This document shows, in pieces, positions 1 to 11,460 of a DNA stretch of 64,000 nt. The notes beneath the pieces were generated by a model, which saw only the letters and a program-made list of their open reading frames with translations, searched no databases and had not been told where the DNA came from. The stretch lies in NCBI GenBank assembly GCA_027627225.1, contig CM051029.1, positions 7,582,890-7,646,889 of the forward strand, written 5' to 3'. Every line of letters starts with the position of its first letter. Positions within the stretch are counted from its first letter, which is position 1. This DNA is from Congeria kusceri (Eukaryota; Mollusca; Bivalvia; Myida; Dreissenidae). The translations under genes and the position numbers were made by a program.

Positions 1-365
1 ATATATATGAAGCATGAGTCATTTGATAATCGAGACTACTACAAACATTGTCGGAATTATGTATTGGATTTGCAGTCACGCCGGAAGAAAGTATTTTGGA
101 AATAGATATATTATTTTCGTAGGCATGGGCCTGTGTGTACTTAATATACATTGATCATAGAGTTTGCTATGTGAAAAGTAGGACATCCAAAAGAGGTTAA
201 AATACGAATTCGAAATTAGATTTCGAAGTTCGCCCATTACAGAGCCATTAGTTTATACATATTTATTTAAGCTTAGTTGTGTCGAAAGTCAGAGGCTTTT
301 TGAGACACTTTTTATGGTTCCTGGGTATAAACAATACTTAATGTCCCGATTAGCGATTGAATGCA

Positions 366-425
366 CGACCTGCCGACCGCAAGGCGGACACCATATCCAT
401 TACACCACTTGGAGCTTTTTTATTC
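366..425 (-). repeat. tRNA-like fragment, probably SINE-derived
   Basis: On the minus strand this reads like the 5' part of a tRNA, with a box A-like GTGGTGTAATGGATA and a Pro/Arg-tRNA-like arm. The box B counterpart (GTGCATTCAATCGC) is degenerate. It lies about 80 bp from a second tRNA-like segment, so a tRNA-derived SINE is more likely than a working tRNA gene. Confidence 0.4.
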
Positions 426-511
426 CGATTTGCAATAGCATGATGATTGTCCCTAATTAAAATAACGGTACTGTAAATCGTGTGTCGTATATGTCGCCGG
501 GTGGTGAACAG

Positions 512-594
512 TGTGCAGCCAGTCCGGGTCTCGAACCAGGGAGCTCTTGCTTACAGGGCGAGTGCTCTACCGATTGAGCTAACCGGGTCGCGTA
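512..594 (-). repeat. tRNA-derived SINE head or tRNA pseudogene
   Basis: The minus strand contains a near-consensus pol III box A (TTAGCTCAATCGGTAGAGC) and a perfect box B (GGTTCGAGACC) at tRNA spacing. The two ends do not form a convincing 7-bp acceptor stem, and position 33 of the anticodon loop is not T. I therefore call it tRNA-derived, not a functional tRNA. Confidence 0.5.
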
Positions 595-1444
595 CGCAGC
601 TATCGCCAATCACAGGGAACAGTGCAAATCTTATCCCGCTGAAACCACGGGCAGGTTCTAAAGAGAATCGCTGGTGCGATCGTCCCACGTTTGGTGCAAT
701 TTTACAGAGCGAGTGCTTTATTAATCATAATTTAAGTTAAATGGTAACCATAAAACATTGGTATTCTACAAGTCCATGAATTTTGTGTACACTGTTTGTT
801 CTGATGAATACGAGTGATATTATGCATTTGTCTTTGAAGAACATAAATATTTGCATTTTGTAAATTACCAAAACATTACTTCGCTTAGTTGGACCATAAG
901 CACATTACGTGTGTTATATTATACTGAATAAGATTATTGTAAATAAAATTGACCGTACTGTTTGTTGCTGGTGTGACACTGGATTCAATTAACAGAGTCA
1001 TGCATAGAGAGACAGCTTGAAATAATTACTTCATTTGCAGAAGTTGACACAAATAAGCAGAATTCTATGTTATAAAATAAGGCAGCTTGATTTAAATTGC
1101 AGTAATAAATTTCGATTGAAAGTGGCTGCATTTAAATTGGTCACTTATATTTATATAAACCACTATTCCTGAACAAAATACACACACTGCATACTAATAT
1201 AATATTTATGCTTCTATAATAAATAGCTAAGCATAGGTGCTATTGTATTAATGCCTATGTCATGCGAAACACGCTTCGTCATGCCGCCTCATTTTATTAC
1301 AATAACGATACATCTATACTAAAACTAATGGTAATAAATTACTACTATTATACATGCACATGCAGGTAGTACTAGGTTGTCTAAATGCTTTTCATTACGC
1401 ATGATATCATTTATGACAGGTATTTGAAACTCAAAGACTTTAGC
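595..1444. other. intergenic, nothing recognised
   Basis: AT-rich sequence downstream of the minus-strand receptor copy. I see no coding exon, RNA gene or clear repeat here. Confidence 0.5.
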
Positions 1445-1632
1445 TTAAAACTTAAAATTTTTAAACGTTTTATCATTACTGAAGGCGGTCGTTTCCACAC
1501 TTTCTAAACCATCCGATGGACTGTAGTTTGAGGTTGGGTTTGTTGTACCTGTGAATGCCATGGCAATACCGGAGTATTCATGAGCGGTTGTTTTAGCAGA
1601 AAGAGTTTCGTATTGACCAGGTTGCTCAGAAT
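1445..1632 (-). CDS. cytoplasmic tail exon with ITAM-like motif (paralogue)
   Basis: Terminal exon: acceptor ...acattcag, then 61 codons and TAA, entered in phase 1. The encoded tail begins SEQPGQYETL, matching the EVPGQYEDL start of the plus-strand receptor tail at 29,180. It contains YETLSAKTTAHEYSGI, a match to the ITAM consensus YxxL/I-x6-8-YxxL/I with spacer 8, followed by a Ser/Thr-rich C-terminus and one further tyrosine (SNYSP). ITAM tyrosines in vertebrate receptors are phosphorylated by Src-family kinases and recruit tandem-SH2 kinases of the Syk family; that role here is inference. The exon is intact although upstream exons of this copy are broken. Confidence 0.6.
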
Positions 1633-2607
1633 CTGAATGTGCAAACATGTACATAAGTAAACTAAATATATGCGCCATCATCATCTGTATGAATGTTTAG
1701 CCAATGCACATTTCATGGTTTAAACTATTTAAAACTTGTTATTACCAGCAACACAATTTGCAAATTTCCGATCTAAAGAAGTTGTTATGTCCAGCCTAAA
1801 ATATATAACGCACATAGATATCAATTAAACACCATTATATTAATATATTAATCAGAGGGTGTAACTAGTTACATTTGCTTTTTTGTTGTAGGCTGTACAT
1901 GCACATATATGTCCAATAATGTCTAGCTTAGACTTGAAAAGGGCAACAATTAGATTAATCTAATTAATAAACACAAACATTAGACAGTGTTCAATTTAGA
2001 CATAAGTATGTAATGCAGTAGTTATTATTACGAATCAACGCGCGTGTATTTACAAGCTACCACGACTTATATAATATATGCCATCTGTCTGACCTTGGTG
2101 CTTGTAAGTTTACGTACTGACCAGCAGAACTGCATTGCTCTGAAATGACCAATAGACGAAGTCATATAATAACAGGTATACATCGTATAACGTCAGATGT
2201 AATCCATCGAGAATCTGCGGATATTTTGAAAGCCTGCCATTGTAGTAGTAACATAAAATTATCTAGACTGTTTAATGTAAAATATATACACAACCCATGG
2301 GCCTCAAAATAGATAAATGTATAAAATGTATACACAGCGTATAATACAAAAGGTGTTGAAAGTTTAAACCAGTGAGTAAGTATTTATACGAAGTAAGTAA
2401 CTATGCATACACCTGTAAAATATATTTACATTATGGCTGCATTGCAATTCAAATAAGTGTAATAAAACAGAGAAGCATAAACGGTTTCACGTTTAATTTT
2501 ATAAAAAGTGAGAACACTACATTATGTTTAGTTTACTTGATATCGGTGAATGTATATATACTTGTTTCAATAAAAATGCATTAGGGCAACATTTTGCTCA
2601 TGCATAC

Positions 2608-2751
2608 CTTCTGTCTTTCTTAGTTTCTTACGAAGTTTCCGAATCTACCTCTCAACGACAAGTGTGAGAATGCTTCCACCGATAATACCACCCAGTGTTA
2701 CACCTACTAATAGCGATGTAGATGTAGATTGTTGTGTCGTAAGAAAAACAC
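2608..2751 (-). pseudogene. transmembrane exon with in-frame stop
   Basis: A 144-nt phase 1-1 exon (donor GAAG|gtatgc, a rather weak acceptor). It encodes a Thr/Ser-rich stalk, a hydrophobic glycine-rich helix LLVGVTLGGIIGGSILTLVV, then ER, a TAG stop (2647-2645), and in the same frame a strongly basic juxtamembrane stretch RKLRKKLRKTE. The basic stretch after the stop suggests that the TAG arose in a formerly coding exon. An alternative donor at GAGAG|gtagat would skip the stop but break the phase. Confidence 0.5.
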
Positions 2752-2910
2752 CTTCTTCGGTAACATAAACATAGCAATATTTCGAGTGAAAAGTTCAGTA
2801 TTTTTTTTAAAGATAATACGTACATGTCTGATGAATGGTCTGTTAGTTATATATCATCATTCAACAACTTCGTGTATACGCGCTTAAATATATTGACGAA
2901 GTATACCAAC

Positions 2911-3205
2911 CTGTAGTGTTTGCCACAAGTGTACTAGACGTTATTATGACCGTCTCCTTTGATAAACCAACACCGCTCTCAGCCAGTATTATTAACTCGT
3001 AACCCGTTCCTGGAACCAAGCCGTCTAAAGTGTACATATCCTTGAGATACACACCGACGTCAGTCAAATTTGTAGTTTGTATCCTTCTAAACCTAATCAC
3101 AAAATGTTGTTCGTCTCCTCCATTAAAACCCGGTTCCCAATGTAGTTCCATTGTGGTCTCTGTGACTGATCGGACACGGAAATATTTGGGAAACATCTGG
3201 TTTCG
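2911..3205 (-). pseudogene. fibronectin III exon, frameshifted
   Basis: The exon encodes an FN3 domain with motif ELHWEPGFNGGDEQHFVIRF and LDGLVPGTGYELIILAES. It aligns with the FN3 exon of the plus-strand receptor (EWIPGFNGGEDQNFIVQY; IEGLKPGTTYIIKMQAQN). At the 5' end the acceptor (tgtag) and the KPDV start are in phase 1, but an extra T in a TTTCCC run shifts the frame before the domain body. The length, 295 nt against 297, agrees with a frame change. The donor gttggt is weak. Confidence 0.55.
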
Positions 3206-3603
3206 CTACACATTAGACGGAGAAAGCAAAACTAATGACATACCGACTAGAATACATGTATATACAGAAGGTCGGAAGGACCAACGTGTTTGAAACGCAT
3301 GTGTAAAAATAAAACGCATACACATATTCAAATCGAATATTCATTTAAATCACTTGCTTGTTTTCCTTATAATTATCAAAACCGAAATAAACTGTTCGCC
3401 GAAGTCAAAGCACACGCATATGTATTCTAGTGCGTGATAATAGAGTGACATTGATATTACCAACTTTATCCAACATATTGCTTTAAAAGTTTGAAATAAG
3501 CTTTTCATTATATCACGTTTTGATCAAAACCGTTGCCAACAAAAACACGCAATTTTAGACCAGAAAAGACACTTAAATGTATATATTACAAACGTATACT
3601 TAC

Positions 3604-3893
3604 ATACAATCTTTATTCTGAGTTCAGAGATCGACATCGTCAAAATGCAGTAATTGAACCATTCAGTGAATAATATGTGTTTCTCGCCTCTCAAGAAATG
3701 TTTTCATCTCTGAACGTTCGGTTGAACTTCAGTATTATAGTGCTTCTGACCGCATGTCCTCCTGGATAGAACCAGCGGTAAGATGGATATCCGGTGACAT
3801 AACACTGGAACTCCACTGGGATATCTTTGTGGACAATTGCAATTTCCGAGATGACAGTGTGATTGATTGTGATTGTAGGGTTTGAAACTGGGA
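3604..3893 (-). pseudogene. Ig exon with cysteine-to-stop change and frameshift
   Basis: Paralogue of the Ig3 exon at 19,047: VPVSNPTITIN...VEFQCYVTGYPSYRWFYPGG aligns with VPVTRPSVTVS...VEFKCSSSGCPPPSYSWVYPGG. After DENIS the second core Cys codon (TGT in the plus copy, ENISCEAKNT) is TGA. Downstream similarity (EARNT, SLNGS) continues in that frame, then moves to another frame before the donor TAT|gtaagt. Length 290 nt is not a multiple of three plus symmetric phase, consistent with the shift. Confidence 0.6.
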
Positions 3894-4722
3894 CTGCAAC
3901 TAAGAAAGATGTCAACAGATAATAAATCAGTTTTATTTCACGTTGCATATTTATTTGTTAACTTAAGGACGTTTTATACGAAGTATTACCGATGCGTATC
4001 GTTATAATCTCATGAGATGGCATCACATATATCGTTTCAGTCTGAACACGCACAGTAACACACCCTTACTGTGTGTTCGGTCATTCGTGAACTCATGCTT
4101 AGCATGATGTAATTACGTGCTTGAATTATCCCATGTCTTTGTACATTCACTTGTTTTCCGTGTTAACCGATGTCATAACCGTTTTTTTTTTTACGCAAAC
4201 TTCTAGTCGTATATTCATCTTGACGGACTATTTTCATGCATGCAGAGCAGGGTCAGGTAAATGTATCAAAGCAACATGGATTCCGGCTTACAATGTTAAC
4301 TTATTTAGCAGCAATGCGATGAGATTAACAAAATATACTTATTGTAATATGTTATTTAGGACAGAAATACATGACAACCTGGCATCACTAGTTCGCGTCC
4401 AGACTTGTCCTATGTTTTCAGTTTTTGAAAAGTTTATTTAAGCAATGCTGATGATATCCGGCGTTTGATCCTCGTCTCAACTAATTTATTTTAATGTGTT
4501 ATTTTATTTTTTAGATTTGTGTGTATTGTTTATTCTTTATATTGCATAATAAGACGTGGAGAAAATCAGCCATTGATAGTCGTTGGCTGCCTTTGTAGAA
4601 TACCATCGCAAGTAATTTCTATTTCGCTTTGGTCCGTATAATTATATCACTTGTTAATGACCATTTTGTTCAATTGTTCACTGTCGTTTCTCAAGAGGTT
4701 ATTTGCCTCTTATATTTGTTCC

Positions 4723-4868
4723 TTGCTGAATATTTCTACTGCAAACGCAGTTAGCGCCAAATGTCTGCTGAGTATAAGAGCATTCGTTGTGTTCATTGCT
4801 GAATATTTCTACTGCAGACGCATTTAGCGCCAAATGTCTGCTGAGTATAAGAGCATTCGTTATGTTCC
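4723..4868. repeat. 73-bp tandem duplication
   Basis: Two nearly identical 73-bp copies in direct tandem, starting TTGCTGAATATTTCTACTGC and ending in GAGCATTCGTT. They lie in the long intron between the Ig exons of the minus-strand copy. Confidence 0.85.
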
Positions 4869-7800
4869 TTGTATTTGCATTGAATGTAAGCGTCCACGAA
4901 GATACGTGTATGCAGAGCTTCTGGGTTTGTTTAGCGCAAAATCACAAATACATTACTTGAATGCTTCTTAGATAAATCGTGTTTTACCGTGTTGAAATCA
5001 ATAAAATTTCAAGATAATTAAGTTAATAAACTACAATGAATCATGCATATGATAACCATTGACTCGACTAAAATTAAAAGCAAGCAATAAAATGTTCGTT
5101 ACAGCACTTGTAACTGAACACACGTCCATTAGGCTACACACCAGCTCTTCACACGCATTGCATGTGTATGTGATTAACAAAGTGTAGACTCATATCGTTA
5201 TATTGATATTGACGATCACAATATACAGTGGTAACGGAATTAAATAAAACATTTTAAGATGATAGGTCAAACCTGACGCTCATATATACATACATAATTA
5301 TATGAATAGTGTTAAACCATGCTAAATCTGAAAACACGTGTTTCCGATATTTGTATCAATATATGTCGGTATAACAATATAATTGTATTATTATTTTAGA
5401 AATAGTGTTAAATCAATACGGACTGTGTGCCTTTCAATCAACATAAAATGACGCGACACTGAATGTAAATAATGACTATTGATTAAAACAAGAACACTCG
5501 GGTAAGCGGAAGTTTAAATGCATGACTATATTTCTGAAGGTGTATACACACTGTGTTAACCAGTTTACAGAAGAGTATTGAGCGTGCTCTATTTATGGAG
5601 GAGAATAAATGAAATTAAAAAACGCTGATTTAGTTATGACTGTCTATAGGACATAATTTAAGTATATGATTGCATAATTAGGACGTACCGAGACAGGATC
5701 GGATAAATAACGGTCACCAATCATTAACACAGGATGGAATTAAAACACTACTTTCGAACACTGTGTATCGTTGCATTGGCTAAATATTGTGGTAAGTTTA
5801 GGTAAATTTGTACACACGTTTATTTGCATGCGAAATGTTTATATCCGTTATAGTTCAGACAAAATTACATGCCACTTATGAACTCGTATGTGCCTATTTA
5901 TGCTCTTTATCATTTCCTACATTTATACTCGGTTTCGTTCCCTCACCTGTTTCACTTGTTGTATTTATATCAAGAACTCTTGTTGTTGTTTTCATCGAGC
6001 ACTCTTACATTGATTAAATGCCTCCAAATTCGCAATTGGAAGAACATATTTAAAGTATTTAGAGTATACACATTAACAAATTCTTAATATATTAATGCGT
6101 CTGTGACAAGGTTTAACTTTCCGAGGTAATGTTAATCGGTGCGGTGTAAGATGGTTTGAAATTAGTTGAGTAGGTTACGAATACAAATTTATTATTATGC
6201 GTTCGCGTGTATCTCTTATTTCGTCAGGTGTATTGATAATGGCACTGATTTATGTACGGTGGTGTACATCTCATGCTATGATTGATATTGATATCGCGTG
6301 TTTACTTCTTTAGGTGTACTTCATACGTGCGCCTGTGTGTCTCATCGTAGCTAACTATTGAGCCCCTCATATACATTTTCTGAATATGATAACATACAGT
6401 ATAGTTAAACCCGAAACACTCTGTGTTTGTCAATGTACTTCAATTTGAATACAATTAGAATGTTATTATTTTCGAAATATTGTTAATTTAAAGCTATCTC
6501 TATGTACCTTTTGAAAGGCAATACATTTTACAGGCAAGTATTTCATTAGTTCTACCAGATTAAAATCACCATATACGCCATTCACACGTACATATGCATG
6601 TGAGAACTGTCGTTTGTGGAGAAATCAAATCCCCGAAGCTCGGCCAATTCAGTAATTATGAGATAATACGTTTTTTTAATGCTTGTGTGAACGCCTGTCA
6701 TATCTAGTATAAAAACCATTTTATTGTTATAATATTTACTATTAATTTGTTTAGCTAGAACTAGATCTACGTCTTAAGGACGTAACAAACATGAAAATAT
6801 GCAATGCTTAAAAATTGTTGGATTACTGTCAGAAATGGTTGAAATTATGTTAGATAAAGGTCGCATTTGGGTTTGATCTAGACAATGGACCGACGTCAGA
6901 ATCTGACTTGTAACTGCATTGCAAAACAAAATAAAATGCAACATTGATCTAACGCCAGGCCCAACGTTGGTTAAAAGGCTTACCAACCAAAATTGTTTAC
7001 TGGTAGTGTACACATATAACGCTGTTGCCAATATTAAATAAGTCATATTTTCATAGAGTTATTTGCCATGACGAGTTTTAAAAATATATTATATATTACC
7101 TTTGTAATGGTTCTATGTTGTGTGATATGCATTACTTAACTCTGGGCGATTTGTATTTATTTTTGATATGCATGTATGCAGTTAAGGGAGATAATTTTGT
7201 ATCCACTTGTAAACATCATCCTATTTTGATAGTTGCCCTTTTACGTTTACGCTATACAGGTCAATATTTAAAAACTGGCACATTACTGAAATTATTTTTG
7301 TTTATTAATTTTAGAATTTGTGTATAAAACGGTTTATAGATAAATCTTATCTTTAGGTTATACACATAGATTATAAAAACGTAACTGTTATGAATGTTAA
7401 CAGAGAGAAGATAACGGTACAGAAAATGTGGTGTTAAGAAAAAAAGAACTAAACTGTCCATTCAACTTGCAATAAGTTGATATTAACTTAATATTACATC
7501 CATTAAGTAATGGGTTACATATATATATTGGGTCAAACAAATCGTGCTTTTGACTTTGTACTTAGACGAACAAAGATGTTAACAACCCCTACCACATATG
7601 TTCAACATAAAATCGCCGTCCGAGCATAATGATTTGGGTATGGATGTGTTTTAAAGGATTAACTCAAATACAGAGATACTTAACAACACCTTGTGCCCTG
7701 TTGTAGGCATACACTTTTGGAATGATGCATGAGTATTCATGACGTTAATGCCGCTGTGCATAGCGCGTACGAAATAATGATACAATGCCAACTAATATTA

Positions 7801-7901
7801 GTTGAACATACTTATTTTAATCGAAATTTTCTGGCTCTGTTTAAAACGAGACGTACAATCAAAGGTAATACTCTAAATAAAATGTACAACAGATAACTTA
7901 C

Positions 7902-8239
7902 GTGTAATACTCAGTGTGTATTTTGTACTGAAGGCTAACACACTATCAACTATCGCGGAACACATCCAACCTTTACCGTTGTTTGAAACATCCGCTGACA
8001 TGATTACACAAGAATACATTCTAGTTAAATTCCAAATAGCTTGGCAATTCGTTGGCATTTGGATAACAATTGCTATAAGGAAATGTTTGAGTAACGATGG
8101 TTTCTGGGTAGGCGCGTCATCAGTATTTTCCCAAAACACATTGAATACATCTTTATATGTACCACAAATTAACGGTATTCGGTCGTTAACCATAATATTT
8201 GCTGCTTCAACTTGCAACGTCTCTTCCTGTGTAGAACCG
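7902..8239 (-). CDS. N-terminal Ig-like domain exon (paralogue)
   Basis: Open minus-strand exon with acceptor tttttttcag and donor CAC|gtaagt. It encodes a V-like Ig fold: first Cys in RIPLICGTYKD, Trp in NVFWENT, last Cys in GKGWMCSAIVDS, ending in a strand KYTLSIT. Two further cysteines are present (NCQAIW, MYSCVIM). The 5' boundary is uncertain: the best acceptor gives phase 2, while the signal-peptide exon ends in phase 1, so either a nearby cryptic acceptor is used or this junction is broken. Confidence 0.5.
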
Positions 8240-8362
8240 CTGAAAAAATGTATTTCAATGACATATTACATATTATACGATTTATAAATGTTAAAGTTAA
8301 GACTGATACAGCTTTGATTTTAATGTTAAATGTTTATTGAAGATATTAACACTCAAACATAC

Positions 8363-8417
8363 CTGTAATTATTGTCTTGAACACGATGAGTTTTGTTATA
8401 CCAGCATGTGGATTCAT
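8363..8417 (-). CDS. candidate signal-peptide exon (paralogue)
   Basis: The minus strand has ATG followed by 18 codons ending in phase 1 at a donor CAG|gtatgt. The peptide starts MNPHAGITKLIVFKTIIT, moderately hydrophobic. It precedes the Ig exon in the right direction, 123 bp away. The weak hydrophobic core and the phase mismatch with the next exon keep confidence low. Confidence 0.3.
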
Positions 8418-10256
8418 TTCAGTCGTAAATGTTTAATCCACAATGTTTCATAAAAACAAAACACACGGGGCAGTTGTCGTCAGCAGCATACCAGTCCATT
8501 AGATTACAACTCACTAAATGCATTGTATGTATACATTGTTAAAGCGATAAGACATCTAACCAGAGTTGTCTCTTAATAGTGTTTATTGACGTTGTTCGTC
8601 GTAATAGTTCAACAGTAACATTGAACTATTAAGAACGATGATAGCATGTCAACCTGTGCCTATAATGAAACTCTATACAAGATTCACTTAATTCTGTCAA
8701 TACAGCTGACAAAACGAGTGGACATTTATACAGGTTATATTGATTGAGCGAAATAACAAGCTTGAGTTTTTCTTTCTCTGAAACTAAACGAGAAAAGTGT
8801 GTTCATACTTCATTTGTAATTAATCATACACAGACCATGCGTCGGAAATGTTTTTGCAAATTGTTATTTGGAAATTACTGAAATCATTGGTTTTAAACAT
8901 TACATATGTATGGAACAAACCAATTGCCAAACAATCACATGAAGAAAACTGAAAAAAATGTTTGACTTTAAATGTTAAAGGACAAGTAATCAAGGTCAGG
9001 TAGCACGTGGAACAAACTGGCATTCAACATTTCTCATATATTCCTTTAGTTTATTTAATTGTTTGACAACCAGGCTCCCATCGAAAAGTAATAAAGTTCA
9101 GGTAGCACGTTGAACAAACTGGCATTCAACATTTGGCATTTATTCCTTTAGTTTATTTAATTGTTTGACGACCAGGTTCCCATCGAAAATACACTTTCGG
9201 ACTTGCAAGGATTATCAATGTTTAAACACGCGAATTTAGAAATGTTCGTATTAATGTCTGGCAGTTTGGCTAGCGCTGCGGTTGGCTAGTCTGGATCCCG
9301 GCCGCACGTATCAAAACAGTGTGTCATGCATACGATAATGGTGGCTCCCACTAGCAGTAAAATGTTAATTGCTATTACACTGTATTTGACTTCAGACCAT
9401 ATGGCAGATTTTTAAAGATATATCAGTGTATTTATACGATTGCATATGTGTCATTTAATGTCATAAAATAGTCATAGTACCTGTTATTTTTAGTTAATGT
9501 AATAACTGGCTAGTATTTCGGACAAACAAATTTATTTGGCAATATGAGATTTTTACATCGTACAGAAATATTTTATTGACAATTAGTCTTTCGCATGTCC
9601 GTAACGTCAACGAAGTGCACATATGACAGTGTTTAATTAGTTTGGCTTTGAAATCGTTTTGCCTATTAGTACATTCTGGTAAGACACTATTTATATTCAT
9701 CGCCGCTACTGTAGATTCTGCAGTGCATACTATATTGCTTTATTCTTACCGAATATGCAGTCAGACATCAAAGCAATTTATTATTGTTATGTATTCAAAG
9801 TACACATGTCGAGAATATTTTGCTACCAGTCCGGTATAAAACTTTGGCAGAAGCATATTTTAATTATGGTATCAAATCACCAATTCGGTTTAAAATTATT
9901 GTGTATACATATAATTATATGTGCAGACCTTAAGCTATGGAAGTGTATAAAACATTGATGATGTGCATTTAAATTAAAGTACAGTTGTTTAAAAGTGTGA
10001 CCGTCAGAAAAAAAAAACTGTATTTACTATTGTATGGTTGTGGCTCAGACAGAATGAAAAGTCTTAGTGGTAAATATGCCTTTGTGCAGAGGCAAACATT
10101 CTGAATTTATTGTAAAATTAAATATTTGACCAACAAGCGGCATGCAATGCAGAAACGTAAACTTTAAAATAAGTACATGAAGAATAAGTCAATACAAAAT
10201 AAACTTATGAAACAAATTATTGCCATCCAATGATTTTATGATATAATCCATTATTT
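8418..10256. other. intergenic between divergent receptor copies
   Basis: AT-rich spacer upstream of the minus-strand copy. Apart from the 102-bp tandem repeat listed separately, I see no exon or RNA gene. Confidence 0.45.
8987..9190. repeat. 102-bp tandem duplication
   Basis: Two direct copies with period about 102 bp sharing TCAGGTAGCACGT, GAACAAACTGGCATTCAAC and TTCCTTTAGTTTATTTAATT, with a few substitutions. Confidence 0.85.
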
Positions 10257-10304
10257 GCGTGTGCGTGACACTATAACATAGTAACAGGGGCAGGTTATCC
10301 AAAA

Positions 10305-10575
10305 TAAGTGGTTTTCCCACTCGCTCAGATGAGATAGAGTTGAATTTCAGGTCCCGGCGCGTGCGACTTGGTTTTCTCCAAAGCCCATGACCACACCAAA
10401 ATTAAAAAAAACAACTAATATTTAAATGAGAAGTAACTAAAACTAGTTGGCTATACCAGCTATGATTAAAAATTCGTCCAAATGTTCGCTGTGTCTTTAA
10501 ATGTAACATACGGCAAGGCTGGTGGTACACATCCCAGCGCCACTAATTATACCGCTACGGCCCAGAAGGACGTCG
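10305..10575 (+). repeat. SINE-like fragment
   Basis: Shares TGGTTTTCTCCAAAGCCCA...CCACACCAAAATTAAA and AGCTATGATTAAAAATTCGT with the SINE-like element at about 27.5-27.8 kb (which reads AGCTATGATTCAAAATTCGT on its minus strand). It is repeated, more truncated, at 15.5-15.72 kb. Confidence 0.5.
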
Positions 10576-10899
10576 TTTAGTACTAAAATTATATTAACCG
10601 GGTATAAATTGTACAAATGTATCTTGCTATCTTTATATAAGACGTAGTGTTGTTATAAGCGTTTTAACTGGAAGAAAATTATTTTGTGATAAAAACATTT
10701 ATTCCTCTGCACTAACTACCTTATGTATATGTTTGCAGGATTTTGAATAATGATATATTAGTGGTATTTAACCTAACACGTCTCAAATCTGTGATAATTA
10801 TCATGTGGTAAATATCTCCGAATGTAAACACAAGTTAGCAATTGAGCAAGATGGAACTGTTTGTATCTAAGAGGATCGGTTTGATTAATGATGAGCAAG

Positions 10900-10966
10900 A
10901 TGGAACTGTTTGTATCTAAGAGGAGCGGTATGATTATTGTTCGTACGATGATTTTCCACATTACAG
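10900..10966 (+). pseudogene. orphan signal-peptide exon
   Basis: A 67-nt match to the main gene's first coding exon: begins MELFVSKRSG and ends CACATTACAG. The donor is GCAATA instead of GTAATA, and an Arg interrupts the hydrophobic core (MIIVRTMIFHIT). A 49-bp tandem duplication (10,851 and 10,900) doubles the start region, the first copy running into a TAA. The next Ig exon is missing. I read it as a dead 5' end. Confidence 0.6.
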
Positions 10967-11460
10967 GCAATAAACCTTGCAAGTACTTTCAAACGTCAGT
11001 TCCACTTCGAGAAAAACGATTTTTCAGATACAATATTTGAACGTTAACATTAACTTTACAACCTTTGCGTTTTCATGCAGTTTTACACAATTAAAATGTT
11101 ATATGCGTCGATAATTGAAATGTTCAGTAGAATATATTTGCTAACGAATTTTTATTGAATGCACAAATAATACATGTATATACATTTTTTTACCAACCAA
11201 CTTAACTCGCTTCTTGGATGACATATAATTCGAATTAATAATTGGCAAATTAGGTAAAATACTCTTTTGGAACGAATTTAAGATTTTAATTCGAATGATT
11301 ATTTGAAATACAGGAACACAAAAATCGGGATCAGAGAACAATACTTCGAACGAGCACCGAATTTGAATTAACAGCATGGAATAGGGTGGCGAAATGTAGT
11401 GTTATTTACTAAAATCTTAGGAAAATAATTGTTATATATACTGATTATTTATAGGTTCCT

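Larger units (their letters stand above)
1445..8417 (-). pseudogene. Ig/FN3 receptor paralogue, decayed (gene span)
   Basis: Minus-strand gene model in transcript order: signal peptide exon 8417-8363, Ig exon 8239-7902, Ig exon 3893-3604, FN3 exon 3205-2911, TM exon 2751-2608, tail exon 1632-1445. The last four match exons of the plus-strand receptor at 19,047, 23,400, 23,811 and 29,180 in protein sequence, order and phase 1 boundaries. Disablements: the second Ig exon has a TGA at its second core cysteine plus a frameshift; the FN3 exon has one extra T near its start; the TM exon has an in-frame TAG just after the membrane segment. The tail exon is open and has an ITAM-like motif. Several independent lesions argue for a pseudogene and against a single sequencing error. 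Expression of part of it cannot be excluded. Confidence 0.6.
10257..11460. repeat. duplicated 5' segment of the main receptor gene (copy 1)
   Basis: Direct duplicate of 15,494-16,594, which carries the promoter-proximal region, signal-peptide exon and first intron of the main gene. Similarity runs from GACACTATNACATAG to the shared ataggttcct, i.e. six bases into the first Ig exon, then stops abruptly. The Ig exon is absent here. Confidence 0.8.

Noticed and set aside
512..594. Functional tRNA gene on the minus strand
   Set aside because: Box A and box B are good, but the acceptor stem does not pair and the anticodon loop lacks T33.
3604..3893. TGA read as selenocysteine in the Ig domain
   Set aside because: A second frameshift in the same exon and lesions in neighbouring exons make pseudogene decay the simpler reading; no SECIS element was seen.
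6774..7046. 90-codon minus-strand frame in the paralogue's long intron
   Set aside because: No Ig cysteine/tryptophan pattern and no symmetric phase 1 splice sites.
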